NCBI GenBank assembly: GCA_037954665.1
Contig: JBBMOL010000023.1
Location: 4,712,001 to 4,776,000, forward strand
Origin: Laguncularia racemosa
Taxonomy: Eukaryota > Streptophyta > Magnoliopsida > Myrtales > Combretaceae
DNA length: 64,000 nt
Reading direction: 5' to 3'
Under the pieces are notes generated by a model, which was not told the DNA's origin, did not search any database, and worked only from the letters and a program-made list of their open reading frames with translations. Of this stretch, positions 23,230 to 35,290 are shown one piece after another (position 1 is the stretch's first letter; each line of letters begins with the position of its first letter). Both the position numbers and the translations under genes were made by a program.

Positions 23230-24769
23230 TCGGCGCATGATGCTCACCCCAAAGCAAGAAGAGTTCACGCAGAGGCACCAGTTGTTTCGCACACGGTGTA
23301 CTATCATGGGGAAGCTATTTGAGTTAATAGTAGACAGTGGCAGTTGCGAGAACATCATAGGAAGGGAGGTTGTGACACAACTGCAGCTGCCCGTCGAGAA
23401 GCACCCGAATCCTTACACTATTGGCTGGATCAAGGCCGCCGAGAAAATTGAAGTTAAGGAGAGATGCAGCATACCTTTCTCAATAGGGAAGTACCGCGAT
23501 GAAGCATTCTGCGACATTGTAGACATGGATGCTTGCCACATCTTGTTCGGGAGGCCATGGCAATTTGACGTGGACGCGCAACATGCGGGCAAAGAAAATG
23601 TCTACAGGTTGGAGAAGGAGGGTGTGAAGTACACCTTATTGCCGTTGAAAAGGGAAGGACGTGCTAAAGAGACGAAGGTTGAGAGTTGCTCATTCTTAAC
23701 TATCACTCAATCTGAGAAGGAAGTGATGGAGGACTTAAGGGAGTCGCGAGTGGTGCACGCCCTCATCGTGAAAGGAGTGACCGAAGGAGGGGAGGAGCTT
23801 GATGGAGAAGTGTCAGGGGCAGTGAAGGATCTTCTTGAGGAGTTCAAGGAAATGGTTCCAGACGACCTACCCGAGGGACTACCCCCTCTGAGGGATATTC
23901 AACACCAGATAGACTTGGTGCCCGGAGCTAGTCTCCCAAACCTCCCACATTACAGGATGAGTCCCAAGGAAGCTGGGATTCTACAGGAGAAGGTCTAAGA
24001 GCTTTTGGACAAAGGTTTCATCAGGGATAGCTTAAGCCCATGTGCGGTTCCAGCATTGTTAACTCCCAAGAAAGATGGGAGCTGGAGGATGTGTGTTGAT
24101 AGCCGAGCTATCAACAAGATTACCATAGGGTATAAATTCCCTATACCCCGCATCGAGGATATGTTGGACCGTTTGAGTGGTGCTACTATCTTCTCCAAGA
24201 TAGACTTGCGGAGTGGATATCACCAGATTCGGATCCGCCCTGGAGACGAGTGGAAAACGGCGTTTAAGACCAAGGAGGGGTTGTATAAGTGGCTAGTGAT
24301 GCCATCTGGGTTGAGTAACGCACCGAGCACCTTCATGAGGGTAATGAACCAGGTATTGAAACCTTTTAATGGTCGTTTCCTTGTTGTGTACTTTGACGAT
24401 ATTCTAATATACAGTAAATCCGAAGAAGAACATTTAGAGCATCTAAGGTGTGTGTTGTCTACATTAAAGGTGAATAAGTTGTTCGCTAATCTCAAAAAGT
24501 GCACATTTATGTCAAGGCGACTGTTGTTCCTTGGGTTTGTGGTTAGTAGTGAGGGAGTGATGGTGGACGATGAGAAGGTGAAAGCAATTAGAGAATGGCC
24601 TGTTCCTAGAACCGTTACAGAATTGAGAAGCTTCCTCGGCCTAGCTAGCTTCTACAGAAGGTTCATTAGGCATTTTAGTACTGTTGTTGCCCCCCTGATC
24701 GAATGCTTAAAGAAGGGAAAGTTCCAATGGGGTGAAGAATCTAAATTGAGCTTCATGAACTTGAAGTAG
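23230..24769 (+). pseudogene. pol: Protease and reverse transcriptase of the gypsy element, broken
   Basis: This stretch continues in the gag reading frame. The aspartic protease has its active-site triad at VDSGS (about 23332-23346), and a downstream [11 protein letters not shown] segment matches the C-terminal part of retropepsin-like domains. The reverse transcriptase begins near 23870 ([19 protein letters not shown]) and contains the catalytic box YFDDILIYS at 24389-24415, followed by the thumb and connection region ([15 protein letters not shown]). The protease Asp and the RT Asp pair are intact. Breaks: in-frame TAA at 23996-23998 inside the start of RT, and in-frame TAG at 24767-24769 at the RT/RNase H border. 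The frame is the same on both sides of each stop, so these are point nonsense changes. Confidence 0.94.
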
Positions 24770-25225
24770 AGATTGTGTAGCGCGCCTGTACTAGCGCTAC
24801 CAGACTTTGAAAAGTTGTTCGAAGTGAATTGCGACGCTAGTGGGGTCGAAGTCGGTGCAGTACTATCACAGGAGAAAAGACCAATAGCCTTTTACAGTAA
24901 GAAGTTGTGCGAAGCAAGGAGGACTTGGTCTACCTATGATAAGGAATTCTACGCCGTGGTAAGGGCCCTTAAAGTGTGGGAGCACTATCTGGTCGGGAAA
25001 GAGTTCATTTTGTATTCGGATTGTGGGGCTCTTAAACACTTGAGTGGTCAGACCCGAATTAGTAAGGATATGCACGCCAGGTGGATTGAGTTCTTGCAGA
25101 GGTTTCCTTTCAGGTTGATGCACAAGTCAGGTGTGCAAAACAAGGTCGCGGACGCCCTGAGTAGAAGAGCAAATGTCCCGCTTACTTTGAGTACAAACAT
25201 TGTCGGTTTTGAGAAGCTAAAGTAA
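24770..25225 (+). pseudogene. pol: RNase H of the gypsy element
   Basis: This stretch is in the same frame as the RT. The domain is recognised from [19 protein letters not shown], the [19 protein letters not shown] helix, [12 protein letters not shown] and VADALSRR. The four expected acidic residues (Asp, Glu, Asp, Asp) are visible. The segment is bounded by stops at 24767-24769 and 25223-25225, so it can no longer be made as part of a polyprotein. Confidence 0.92.
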
Positions 25226-26460
25226 CTATATGAGAATGATAGCGACTTTAAGGACACTTGGATTAAGTGTGCCAACAGGGAACCGTGTGACGACTATCAT
25301 ATACATGAGGGGTACTTGATGAAAGGGAACCAGCTGTGCATTCCCGAATCTTCTTTGCGGGAAAAGCTTATCAGGGATCTGCATGGTGGAGGACTGGCAG
25401 GACATATGGGTAGAGATAAGACCCTAGCCGCAGTTACCGCCAGATACTTTTGGTCTCAGTTAAGGAGAGATGTGCATCGGATTGTAGAGAGGTGCTGCAT
25501 TTGTCAGGTGTCTAAGGGGCAATCCCAAAACACTGGCCTATATACTCCTCTTCCCGTGCCCTCAAACATTTGGGAGGATTTGTCGATGGACTTTATACTG
25601 GGTTTGCCTTGTACCCAACGAGGTGCTGACTCTGTGTTTGTTGTAGTTGACAGGTTTTCCAAGATGGCTCATTTCATCCCATGCAGGAAGACCGCCGACG
25701 CACGGGCTATTGCGCGGCTGTTCTTCAAGGAAGTGGTGCGGTTGCATGGAGTCCCAAAGTCCATCACATCTAACAGGGATAGCAAATTCCTTAGTCACTT
25801 TTGGAAGACCCTCGGGTTTATGTTTAATTCATCCCTGAATTACAGCAGCACCGCTCATCCTCAAACCGGCGGACAGACCGAGGTAACTAACAGGACCCTC
25901 GAAAACCTCATCAGAAGCATCTGCGGTGAGAAGCCGGGACAGTGGGATCAAGCATTGGCTCAGGCTGAATTCGCTTACAATAGTTCTGTCTACCGAATTA
26001 TTAGAAGGTCTCCATTCTCAGTGGTATACACAAAGACACCACAACATGCGCTGGACTTGCTCAAATTACCCAAGGACATGGTGGGTGATGTGGCGGCTAA
26101 ACATATGGCGGGCAACACCAAGCCACTACTGAGGAAGTTAAGCAAAAGATAGTGGAATCCAACACACGATACAAAGGGGATGCAGATAAGCATAGACGGA
26201 AGAAGCTCTTTGCAGTGGGCGATTAGGTAATGGTTTACCTTTGAAAAGAGCGACTCCTTGTAGGGAAGTATGGGAAACTTCAACCCAGGAAGTACGGTCC
26301 CTATGAAGTTGTACATAAGATCAATGACAACGCATATGTTGTACAACTCCCGAAAGATATGAATATCCCCTGCACTTTCAATGTGGCGGACTTGTCACCT
26401 TTTCATTCCGATGATACGCCTTTATATCCGGACAAGAACTCGGGGTCGAGTTCTCCATTG
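25226..26460 (+). pseudogene. pol: Integrase and C-terminal tail of the gypsy element, broken
   Basis: The frame continues directly after the stop at 25223-25225. The N-terminal His/Cys zinc region is visible ([16 protein letters not shown], then CCICQ), then the catalytic core: the first acidic residue in SMDFILGLP and the last in GGQTEVTNR. The middle catalytic Asp, expected in the SDRD-type box, is Asn here (SNRDSKF, codon 25772-25774), which should abolish strand transfer. A frameshift lies between about 26105 and 26140. The C-terminal region then continues in another frame ([29 protein letters not shown]), with stops at 26224-26226 and 26242-26244. There is no recognisable chromodomain. 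Confidence 0.93.
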
Positions 26461-26471
26461 GTGGGGGAGAA
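26461..26471 (+). other. Polypurine tract of the gypsy element
   Basis: GTGGGGGAGAA lies directly before the TG of the 3' LTR, where a plus-strand primer is expected. Confidence 0.85.
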
Positions 26472-27032
26472 TGATGGAGGCACAAGGGACACGGGACACA
26501 CGGCCTGAACACACGGCCGTGTAGTGATTGGTAGATTTCCACAGAGTCATACACGGCCGTACATCGAGACCGTGTATTCGATCCAAATTTCCACAGAAGC
26601 ATACACGGCTTCCTTACACGGCTAGGAGACGGCCGTGCATTGCGACCGTGTATTCAATCCAGATTTCTACAGACGCATACACGGCTTCCTTATACGGCTA
26701 GAAACATGACCGTGTACCTAGTCAAGAATATTCACAAAGTCATACACGGCCGTGTATGAGACCGTTTGTAGATGCGTATCTTATTATTTCTTCCACGTGT
26801 ACGCTTAGATTTTTCCCTTTTAGATATTTTACGGGGCCATATAAATACTCTTTTGTCAGATAGATTAGGGTTACGTTTGATTATCATATTTGAATACACT
26901 TTGAGAGAGAATTTTCTCCAATTTCCGGGTTGTGCGCAACTAGATTTGCATCAAATAGTGTTTCTTTGTTGTGGGAAACCAATCCAATTTCGGATTCGTT
27001 TCGTTTTCGTTTTCGCTTTCCGCGCTGCGTCA
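26472..27032 (+). repeat. 3' LTR of the gypsy element
   Basis: 561 bp, TGATGG ... GCGTCA, followed by the CTAGG target copy at 27033-27037. The TATAAATA box is at 26840-26847. Compared with the 5' LTR it lacks 13 bp in each of the first and fourth U3 units, between repeated 'acacggc' words, and has one extra 6 bp unit (CGTTTT) near its end. Confidence 0.96.
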
Positions 27033-27224
27033 CTAGGAGTGCTTAATGACAATGAAAATGTAAGCTATGGTGACATAAATGATGACCATCCATACAACTT
27101 CCAATTCTTAGGAATTGTTTCCCCTCTTCAACTACTTACTAGGGTTCTAAGCAACAAGAGTTGCGAAGTCGTGTTGTTCAGCATAATTATGAGCATCCAT
27201 GCTAGGATAATAGGTAAATAGCAA

Positions 27225-28822
27225 GGTATACTCTTAAATATAATATTCTTTTTTTTTATTTATAAAATATAGTATTTACAAAAATTATTTAAAAAATAGA
27301 TTTTGAAAGTATGGATCCAGTATACGTTTTCAATATTGCGTAATTTTACAAGATTGAAGGCACGCACCAAGACTATGCCTTTGTATCGTTCGCGCCCTCA
27401 AGCAAAATACTTGAGATCGCAAATGAAGTCTACACTTTTAATACAAATTTATAAGAATTATTTTTTCTAGCATTATCCACATCATCCAATAATATAATAG
27501 AATACTATAAACCTATAAAAGTTATTACAAAACAATACTGCAAACCTATAAAAATTATTATAAAGTGATACTGTAAATTTACATAGTATCATAACATATA
27601 ATCTCAAAAGTTTTGCATTGACGATTTATAATATAAATGTGAATTCTCAGTGTTCATTATCAAATATTTCAATTTCTTCTTTCAATCTTCTTCTTTCTCA
27701 CAATTTGAAACTTTCTGTTTTTTTAATTTCTATTTTATGCAGGTTTAACTGGTATATCTACATGTGTAGAAATATTTATAGGATATTTTTCCAACTTCTT
27801 CAATGAAACTATATTTCGATATGTTTTTCCCAAGAAAAAATTATATTTTTTTCATATTATATTACTTTTTATCAATGCATAAAAAATTAAATACAATTAT
27901 TTGTATTCTAATATTTTTATTAAAATAATAGTTGTTGTTTATAATCATTAATTAGTCATTAATATATCATTAACTAACATTAAAAAAATGAATTAGTTAA
28001 AAAAATTGTTATTTTTCGTAAATGAAATATGTTCATTTGTAGTTGTAAAAATTGTTATAAAAGTAACCATTACTTATAACTAATTCATCTTCTAATGTTA
28101 ATTAATAATATATTAGTAACTAATTAATTACTAATTAAGGACTAATAAATAGCTATTGGTATTTTAATAAAAATAGTAGAATACAAATAATTATATTTAA
28201 TTTTTTATACATTGATAAAAAGTAATATAATAGGAAAAAAATTAATTTTTTCTCGAAAAAAATATATCGAAATATAGCTTAGTTGAAGAAGTTGGAAAAA
28301 TATCCTGTAAATATTTCTGCACATATAGATGTACTAATTAAACCTAAATAAAACAAAAATTAAGAAAACAAAAAATTTCAAATTATGAGAAAGAAGAAGA
28401 CTAGAAGAAGAAATTGAAATATTTGATAATGAACACTAAGAATTCACATTTATATTATAAACTGTCGGTGCAAAATTTTTTCCTATGCACTCGAGATCAC
28501 ATGTTGTGATACTATGCAAACTTGCAACATCACTTTATAATAATTTTTATAGATTTGTAGTATTACTTTGTAATAATTTTTATAGGTTTGTAATATTCTA
28601 TTATATTATTGGTCAATTGGGATAATGCAAAAAAAAATAGTCCATGCCTTCAAGCAAAATTCTTGAGAGTGCGAACAAAGTCTGCATCTTCAATTTTGTA
28701 AAATTACGCAATACTAAAGGCGTACACTAGATCTGTGTTTTTAAAACCTATTTTTTAAATAATTTTTGTAAGTATCATATTTCATAATTTTTTAAAAAAA
28801 ATACTATATTTAAGAGTATACC
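27225..28822. mobile_element. 1.6 kb foldback (long inverted-repeat) element
   Basis: Two arms of about 800 bp (27225-28026 and 28032-28822) are inverted copies over their whole length, with a loop of only a few bases near 28028. The outer ends read GGTATACTCTTAAATATA on the left, and the right end is its inverse (ATATTTAAGAGTATACC). Matching inner landmarks include GCGTAATTTTACAA/TTGTAAAATTACGC, GAATTCTCAGTGTTCATTATC and its inverse, and 'ggatatttttccaacttctt' with its inverse. Identity over the parts I compared is roughly 80-85%. No protein is encoded. I could not define a target duplication, so the superfamily (MITE or foldback of any TIR class) is open. Confidence 0.85.
27502..27580. repeat. 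33 bp tandem repeat inside the left foldback arm
   Basis: The unit starting 'atactataaacctataaaa' begins at 27502, 27535 and 27568 (two full copies and part of a third), each exactly 33 bp apart. Inverted counterparts are present in the right arm at about 28515-28600. Confidence 0.85.
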
Positions 28823-31019
28823 CCAATAAAAAGCTATAATAATTTAGGTTTTATTTTAGAAATGGATCCTTTAAAATGCTTTATTTAAAAGCACAAGATC
28901 TAATGATTGAGGGTAAGTTTGTTGAGCACCATTTTTTTTAATATACAGGTAATAAATACCATTACCGTTACCTTCTTGGCAAAAATAGAAAATAAAAACA
29001 ATCCCATCCTTAATCCCCTTCCATAAAGAGCATTTAGGTTTGTTATACTAGACTTAGGTACGGTCCAGTTTTGATCCAAGTACGGTCTAGTGTTGACCCG
29101 TAATCCTATTCAAAACCAGCACACTAGATCTAAACCGAAATCACTCCGGATTCATAAGATATGAATTGGCCTAAATCCATCGAATCCAAATTTGTTTTTT
29201 TTCGCATTATCCCATCATCCAATAATATAATAAAATACTATAAATCTATAAAAATTATTATAAAATAATACTATAAATTTATAAAAATTATTATAAAATA
29301 TTAATAATTTATATAATTTATAGTTCCCATTTCGAGAGAATTATGTAAACTTTTCCTCTCTTTTTTTTTAATTTCTTTTTTTTCAATCCGTTGGAATCTT
29401 AAGTTATAGTTTATTCTCATTTTTCTCAATAAAAAAGAAGAATACTATTTCTTAAAGAACTGTTATGAAAGCGGTGAAGGCGCACATGGTCATGTGAACT
29501 GATGGGATTGAATGTTGACTATTTTGGATCCCAATGCAAACTGCAATGCATATTATATTATATTAATATATATATATATATATATATTAGAAAATTGGAC
29601 TTGTGATTAGTGATAAGGCACGAGGGCTTACATTTTAAGGGCATTTCACAACGTTCTTAAGCACAAGATGGTAAAAGTGTCCCTCCCTTTGCCACTAATT
29701 AATCCTTGATTTCGCTTTGGATTCATCACTAGGGCAAGCTTTATTATTACAATGCTTGTTGGAACGAACACCCCCCAGTTTTAGCGAAAGCGCTTTCTTT
29801 ACTTGAACATCTAACTCCGATGTGTATTGTAATTTGTAAGTTAATGTTGACTTGAATATAAAATTATCTAAAATATATTAAACTAACTAAACTCGATGTC
29901 TATGTGTGTGTATGCATATGTAGTAAATTGTTATGTTCAATTTATTTCAAATACAAATTAACCAGCGTGGCAACATCTCAAACTTCCTTTACTAACTTAT
30001 ACAATAAAAAACATGACAAAACTTTTAATATATCGTATTATATAATTATTTTTTATATTATAATTTTATTTTTTTAGTATAGTAAAAATAAAGTTATATT
30101 ACCATATAAAATAGCCATTGATAGTTTATTGACAATCATTAAAAATCTATTGATAACCATTAAATATCTTTCATTATGTTGTCCATAGCTTGTTTTGATA
30201 TAATATAATATTTTAGTTATAATAAAATAAGGATCGCTAACTATATAAAATAATTATATGATGCAGTGATTTTTATATATTTGTATCCTAGAATTTTTCA
30301 AAAACAAAAGAAACGTGCAGTGACCTTCGACGGAATATAAGATTAGCGTATAGATTGCAATTTGCGACAGAAGTAATGACGAAATATGATTCTTGTTTAT
30401 CCTTGTACCTTCATTACTAAATTTCTCATGGAGCAGAAAACCATGTGGTGTGGACGATATAAGTTGTTTTTTTGCTGTAAATATGGCTGGATTGTCGGTC
30501 AAATAAATCTGAATCTCATTGATCCGATGACGTACGTTGCTACCCACCATTTTGCTTGTAAATCGCTTTTGCCAAGAATGAAAGGAACTGGATAAATGAC
30601 TTCGATTACGTGGAATTCAGCAGTTTCAATGGAGGACTTATGTTGCGATCCCCACGTTCCCGTAACCTATCATATGATAGCATTTGTGTATTTTAATTAT
30701 AAGACGGAGTAGTTAAAGCATTGTAAATTAATATATATATATATATATATATATTCATCTTGGATGGATCAAATTTAATTTATTCCTCTTTATAGTTATA
30801 ACGTGTATACTAATTGGTATATATATAGAATATTATTAAATTGCATGCTTGATATGGAGATTTTAAAAAAGGGATAATAGCTGGCAGCTCTTCATATGAA
30901 TATACTCATTGGGTGTAGATGCATGCTAAAACTTTACATCACTATGCTCACCCTACCTTATATTAGAGATTCCAGATTCCTACTCTCTAACCCAAAATAC
31001 ATTATATATATAGTAATAT
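28823..31019. other. Intergenic, includes a partial copy of the foldback element
   Basis: No gene. At about 29200-29310 a fragment beginning 'cgcattatcccatcatccaa' repeats the left-arm region around 27470-27580 in the same orientation, showing that the foldback family has further copies. TA runs lie near 29571-29588 and 30730-30752. The short frames at 30254-30595 on both strands have no recognisable features. Confidence 0.5.
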
Positions 31020-32960
31020 ATATTTAGATTCCTCCTTAGGGCATAAATGAATCAACTTAGCTCACTGCAAGCTGCACATGTTGGACTTAAACTTAAACTT
31101 TACATAAGTTTAGCTCGATTAATCAAATATTGTTGGAGCTTCACTCTTCGAGATAGTTTATCAAATCAAATTGATCCAAAGAATTGCTACCCTAGAACGA
31201 GTATATGATCCTTGAGGAGTTTAAAACATACATTTCATGATTGATCTAGGACGTAAGGCGACTCAAAGATCGACCAAATTTGTTGCTCAGCAAATGAGCC
31301 GCTGGAACATGTATGTGCAACCAAAATCCTTTTCTTCCGGTCAACCCCCCTTATGCATAATTGAACTTGATATTATTTTATGCAAGTTTTATCTTCTATT
31401 TTATTTTATTTATTTATTTATTTTTACATCTTGTTTCTTTTGTAGTTTTCATATTTGTCATTGGTCTTAAAGTTATTAAAATTAGCACCGAAGCCTCTAT
31501 AAGTAAAGGCTCCTATGATGTCTTTTCCCATTGATCTATATTAATGAAGAGACACTTAAGTTTTGTTTTTAAGATTGAAATCTCTTAATTTTTACCATGA
31601 AACTTGTCTATCTTCATGGCTATTGTGATGTCACATTCCATTTTGCACCCAAGTTCACCTCTAACTATTTTGTTCAAACGTCGACCAGCTTGCATAGCTA
31701 ATAAGCTCATTAATCATACACAAATTTCAATGCAAATTTAATTAAAAAGATTTACGATTCAAAAAAATAATTGTCATTAATTTAAATGAAATTAGTTGAG
31801 AAAGAATCAAATTTTAAAATCAAAGATTATCTTAAGTTTAAACTATTGTTGGCTTTTGAATTCTATGTCAATTTCAAACTCAATACCGTGAAATGGTCAA
31901 TCGAAACAAGGTTGTTTTATATATGGAACTAGATATGCAATGTAGTTGCAGAATCTATCATTTTTACTTGATTTGTTTCCATCCTACCCTTAGCATTCGC
32001 TTAATAAGCAAATTGAGCTTGAGCATTTCAACCTGTTCTCACCCTAATGATGTAATATGAATTCCTTGTCCCAACCTAATATGTACAATAAAAGTATGGC
32101 ATAGTGATAAATATATATAGGCTCCTTCTCATGATATAAATAAATCAAGTCAATGTGCTTTCAAGTTACTCGTGTTCAATTTAAAATTTACCCAATTTAC
32201 TTCAATTAGTCAAGTAGAGTTTGAACTCAAATCATTCGAATAGTTTTTGCACCAAGTTATGACACAATCATAGATTCAAAATTTTGTTATTATAAGATTA
32301 CATATTTAATTGAAGTTTGGAGCTAAGCAAAATTAGCCAACCAAAGTATGATTTGTGTGCAACTAAAATCCGTTTCATCAAGCCAATTTTTGATATGTTT
32401 GATCAAACTTGATTTTATGTGAGTTTTATCTTTTATATACTTATTTACTTATAATGCTTAATTGGTTTTCTTTTTTGTTATTAAGCTTAACTTTGAAACC
32501 TCCATAAATGAGTACTTTGTGTGTTTTTCCATTAAATTATTTTATCAATGGAAAAATACTTAATTTTGCTCCTTAAGATTGGAATTTCTTAAATTAGATA
32601 ATGAAGCTCGTCAATCTTCAAGGTTGCTACCTTGTTTTCAAGTTTCATTCTACATCAACTTCAAGCTTCTAACTATTTTTATCCTAATCCTTAACCAACA
32701 CACATGGTCATTCAACTCATAAATGTAATTGTACTCAAGTGAAGCTTAATTTTATGTTGTGCTTAATCAAATTCAAGGTTCAATATAAATTTAATCAAAA
32801 ATCACAATTTAAACATAATATTAATATCAACAACAACAACAACAATAATAATAGCAATGAGTCTGATGAACTTAGTTGAGCAAAAACTAAACTAAAATAT
32901 CTAAATCATTTAAACCATGCTTGACCCTTGAAATTCTAAGTCAAGTTTGGACTTAGTATT
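31020..32960. repeat. Old tandem duplication, about 1.1 kb period
   Basis: The stretches 31020-31890 and 32110-32960 are diverged copies in the same orientation. Matching pairs include 'tatgcaagttttatcttcta' (31380) with 'tatgtgagttttatctttta' (32416), 'gtgcaaccaaaatccttttc' (31315) with 'gtgcaactaaaatccgtttc' (32357), and 'ttaagattgaaatctcttaa' with 'ttaagattggaatttcttaa'. No protein-coding content is evident. It may be a transposon with tandem structure or a plain segmental duplication. Confidence 0.7.
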
Positions 32961-34689
32961 ATATAATATTCATAGCAAGAGCAAAGAGCTACTCCCATAC
33001 AAGAAATAAGGTATTATAATATTATAATATTATATAATATTCATAAAGGTAATTTTAGTCTAATATTTTTACTAGAGTAATAATTAAAAAAAAAAAAGTA
33101 ATTGAGAAGTTATATAAGAGTATACCCTCATAGAATGCTAACTTGTAAATCATCAATTTGGATAAAACGATCGACTTCAAAGTTTGTTGTATCTAGCTAG
33201 CTCTCCATTCTTATCGATATTAAACCATAAAAATTGATAACAATGTGCAATGCATGGTTTCAGAGCCATGGAACTAATAAACCAAAATAGCGACAAATCC
33301 TACAAATTCAAATTGTGAAGCATCTTATTTTGACTACATATACATCTAAATAATGAGTTTTGATACACTAGTTGAGCATTTTATTTTGTAAGTGCATGCC
33401 AATTCAAGTAAAGGAATTACTTTTTTACTCTTTATTTGTTCATGCATAGGCCACATTATTTAACTTCTTAATTTGTAAGATGAATTCACAATGTTAAACA
33501 TTTTCCTTTAAAAATGGGCTATTATTGGGTAATTTATCTAGTGAGGTCAAGATGTTGTTTTGATGATAGCTTGACATCTTATTTTTGTGCAAGTTTACAT
33601 ATGGCTATGTTTTTTTTTTTTTTTTGCTTATTTTACAAATTAAATTTGTGCAATTGAGCAAGGAATCAATGATAAGATATTAAAGTAGCATTCCACAAAA
33701 ATTTAGCTTAAACCAAAAAATTTAACCAAAAGGCATAGTGGATAAACCAAAACCGATTAAGTGAATGAATCAGTTAGATGAGATAATAGGAGCTTAATTA
33801 GTTGGAATGACCTAATTAGTCTTAATTAAGCTATAAAAAGCATTTGAGGCATTTCATGATATAAAAAATAAATAAATAAAAATGAAAAATAAAACAAACT
33901 AAAAAGGGGAAGAATGTATTTGTCCCTACTAGCCAAATTTCATTCAGCTCTTGTGAGGCACTTACATCATCTTCAGCACTTAAGCTTCTCACCATATGTA
34001 CTTTCTTCATTTAGGTTCTATTTGGGTTTAGGGCCCAAGTCGATATTTTTACTGGGCAAAATGAGAGTGGGCTTGTGTATTTCCGTAGAGTGGCCTTCCA
34101 CGTGAATGACTACTTTACAACAATTTTAGCAAACTACAAACACTAGCAGAACCGGATACATGCCAAAAAAAAAAAAAACACTTGTGGAACAGTGTTGAAT
34201 GTAGGAAAACGTGTATTGAAAATAATAATTAGCAAATTAAAAGAAACAACCTTAAAATGATTCAAGCGTAGTTGAAATGATAAGGAAAATATATATATTC
34301 CATATAATGAAATGGGAAGTCTTATTTTACATGGAAAATGGAGGGAGATATAATCCGAGTTAAGCAAGAAACCAATCTTTTCAAAGAAGTATGCTTTCCA
34401 TTGAAAAGAAATGCCAAATAAAATATTACACTGATTTTTTGCATGAAAACAGAAAGTTCCTAGCAATTGTGGGCGGAGAAACAAGCTTTGAGCATATATA
34501 TTAGCACAAATTCGTAGCAATAGTTAAAAAATACAAATTTATCTCAAATAAAGTACTTCACCTAAGAGAATTAACAACCGCTTGATCAATATCCATGATA
34601 ATTTTTTTTTTCAAAAAAAGGTTAAAATAAGAAGATATTTAAGATGAAATATGTAGAGGGCTAAAAATTACATAAATATATTAAGTTAA
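32961..34689. other. Intergenic AT-rich DNA
   Basis: No gene supported. The small frames at 33914-34105 (+) and 34143-34520 (-) have no recognisable features. ATT/TAA-rich simple sequence lies at 33010-33050. Confidence 0.45.
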
Positions 34690-35290
34690 GCCCATTAATT
34701 ATTTAGCTTAACTCATTAAGTTAAGTAGCATAATCTAGTGAGTCCAATCCAATCATTAAAATGACTAAAGGAGAATTGGCTTTGTGAGCTCAGAATAGGG
34801 ATTGTTGGACTGGAACCTTTCTCAAGCAAGCTTATACATTTAAAAGAAAGACTACTGACTTTGACCCAATAACAAACTCATCAGGATAACCCTAAAATAA
34901 ACAAATTTCATCTCGTCCATTGATCACTAAAGTGATCTAATGGATGTTATTAAATCTAAGAGTTTATAAATATTTAGTTATTCCTCCTCTTAAAGGAATT
35001 CCAAATTCGAAAGAGATTAAAGAAACGGTATTCCACTAAGAATTCTCTATTCTCAAAAATTAAATAAGAGTTCAGGCAAAGAATAATTTTCATTACCTAA
35101 GAATTGCAAGGTTGATGCTTGAGGTCTCCTTAACTTCCTTATCTGTTACTTGTGCATTCGAGACTCTGTTACTTGTGTATTCGAGACTCTTGAGATTATC
35201 TTTTGCTCCGTTGTATCCCTCTCTCTCTAGTCATCCTATCACGTGTCATCTCCACGTCACTTCTCTAAAGTTACTTGTAGTGTGGTATCA
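34690..35290 (+). repeat. Possible LTR fragment with degenerate primer binding site
   Basis: The stretch contains a TATA-like TTTATAAATATT near 34965, an imperfect hairpin (CCATTGATCAC / GTGATCTAATGG at 34917-34943) and a 23 bp tandem repeat (35142-35164 and 35165-35187, one difference). It ends at TGGTATCA (35283-35290), the first eight bases of an iMet-type PBS. No partner LTR or coding region was found, and the left end is not defined. This is a weak call. Confidence 0.3.

Larger units (their letters stand above)
21275..27032 (+). mobile_element. Full-length but inactivated Ty3/gypsy LTR retrotransposon
   Basis: The element is 5758 bp with LTRs of 581 and 561 bp starting TG and ending CA. 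It has a perfect 5 bp target duplication CTAGG (21270-21274 and 27033-27037), an iMet primer binding site and a polypurine tract. The domain order gag, protease, reverse transcriptase, RNase H, integrase is that of Ty3/gypsy. The C-terminal part after integrase ends near the 3' LTR with no chromodomain that I can recognise, so I leave the lineage open. By hand alignment the LTRs differ at 19 positions (about 3.4%), 17 of them transitions, plus three indels (two 13 bp losses and one 6 bp gain in the 3' LTR), which accounts exactly for the 20 bp length difference. The coding region has at least six in-frame stops and two frameshifts, so it cannot move on its own. Confidence 0.96.
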
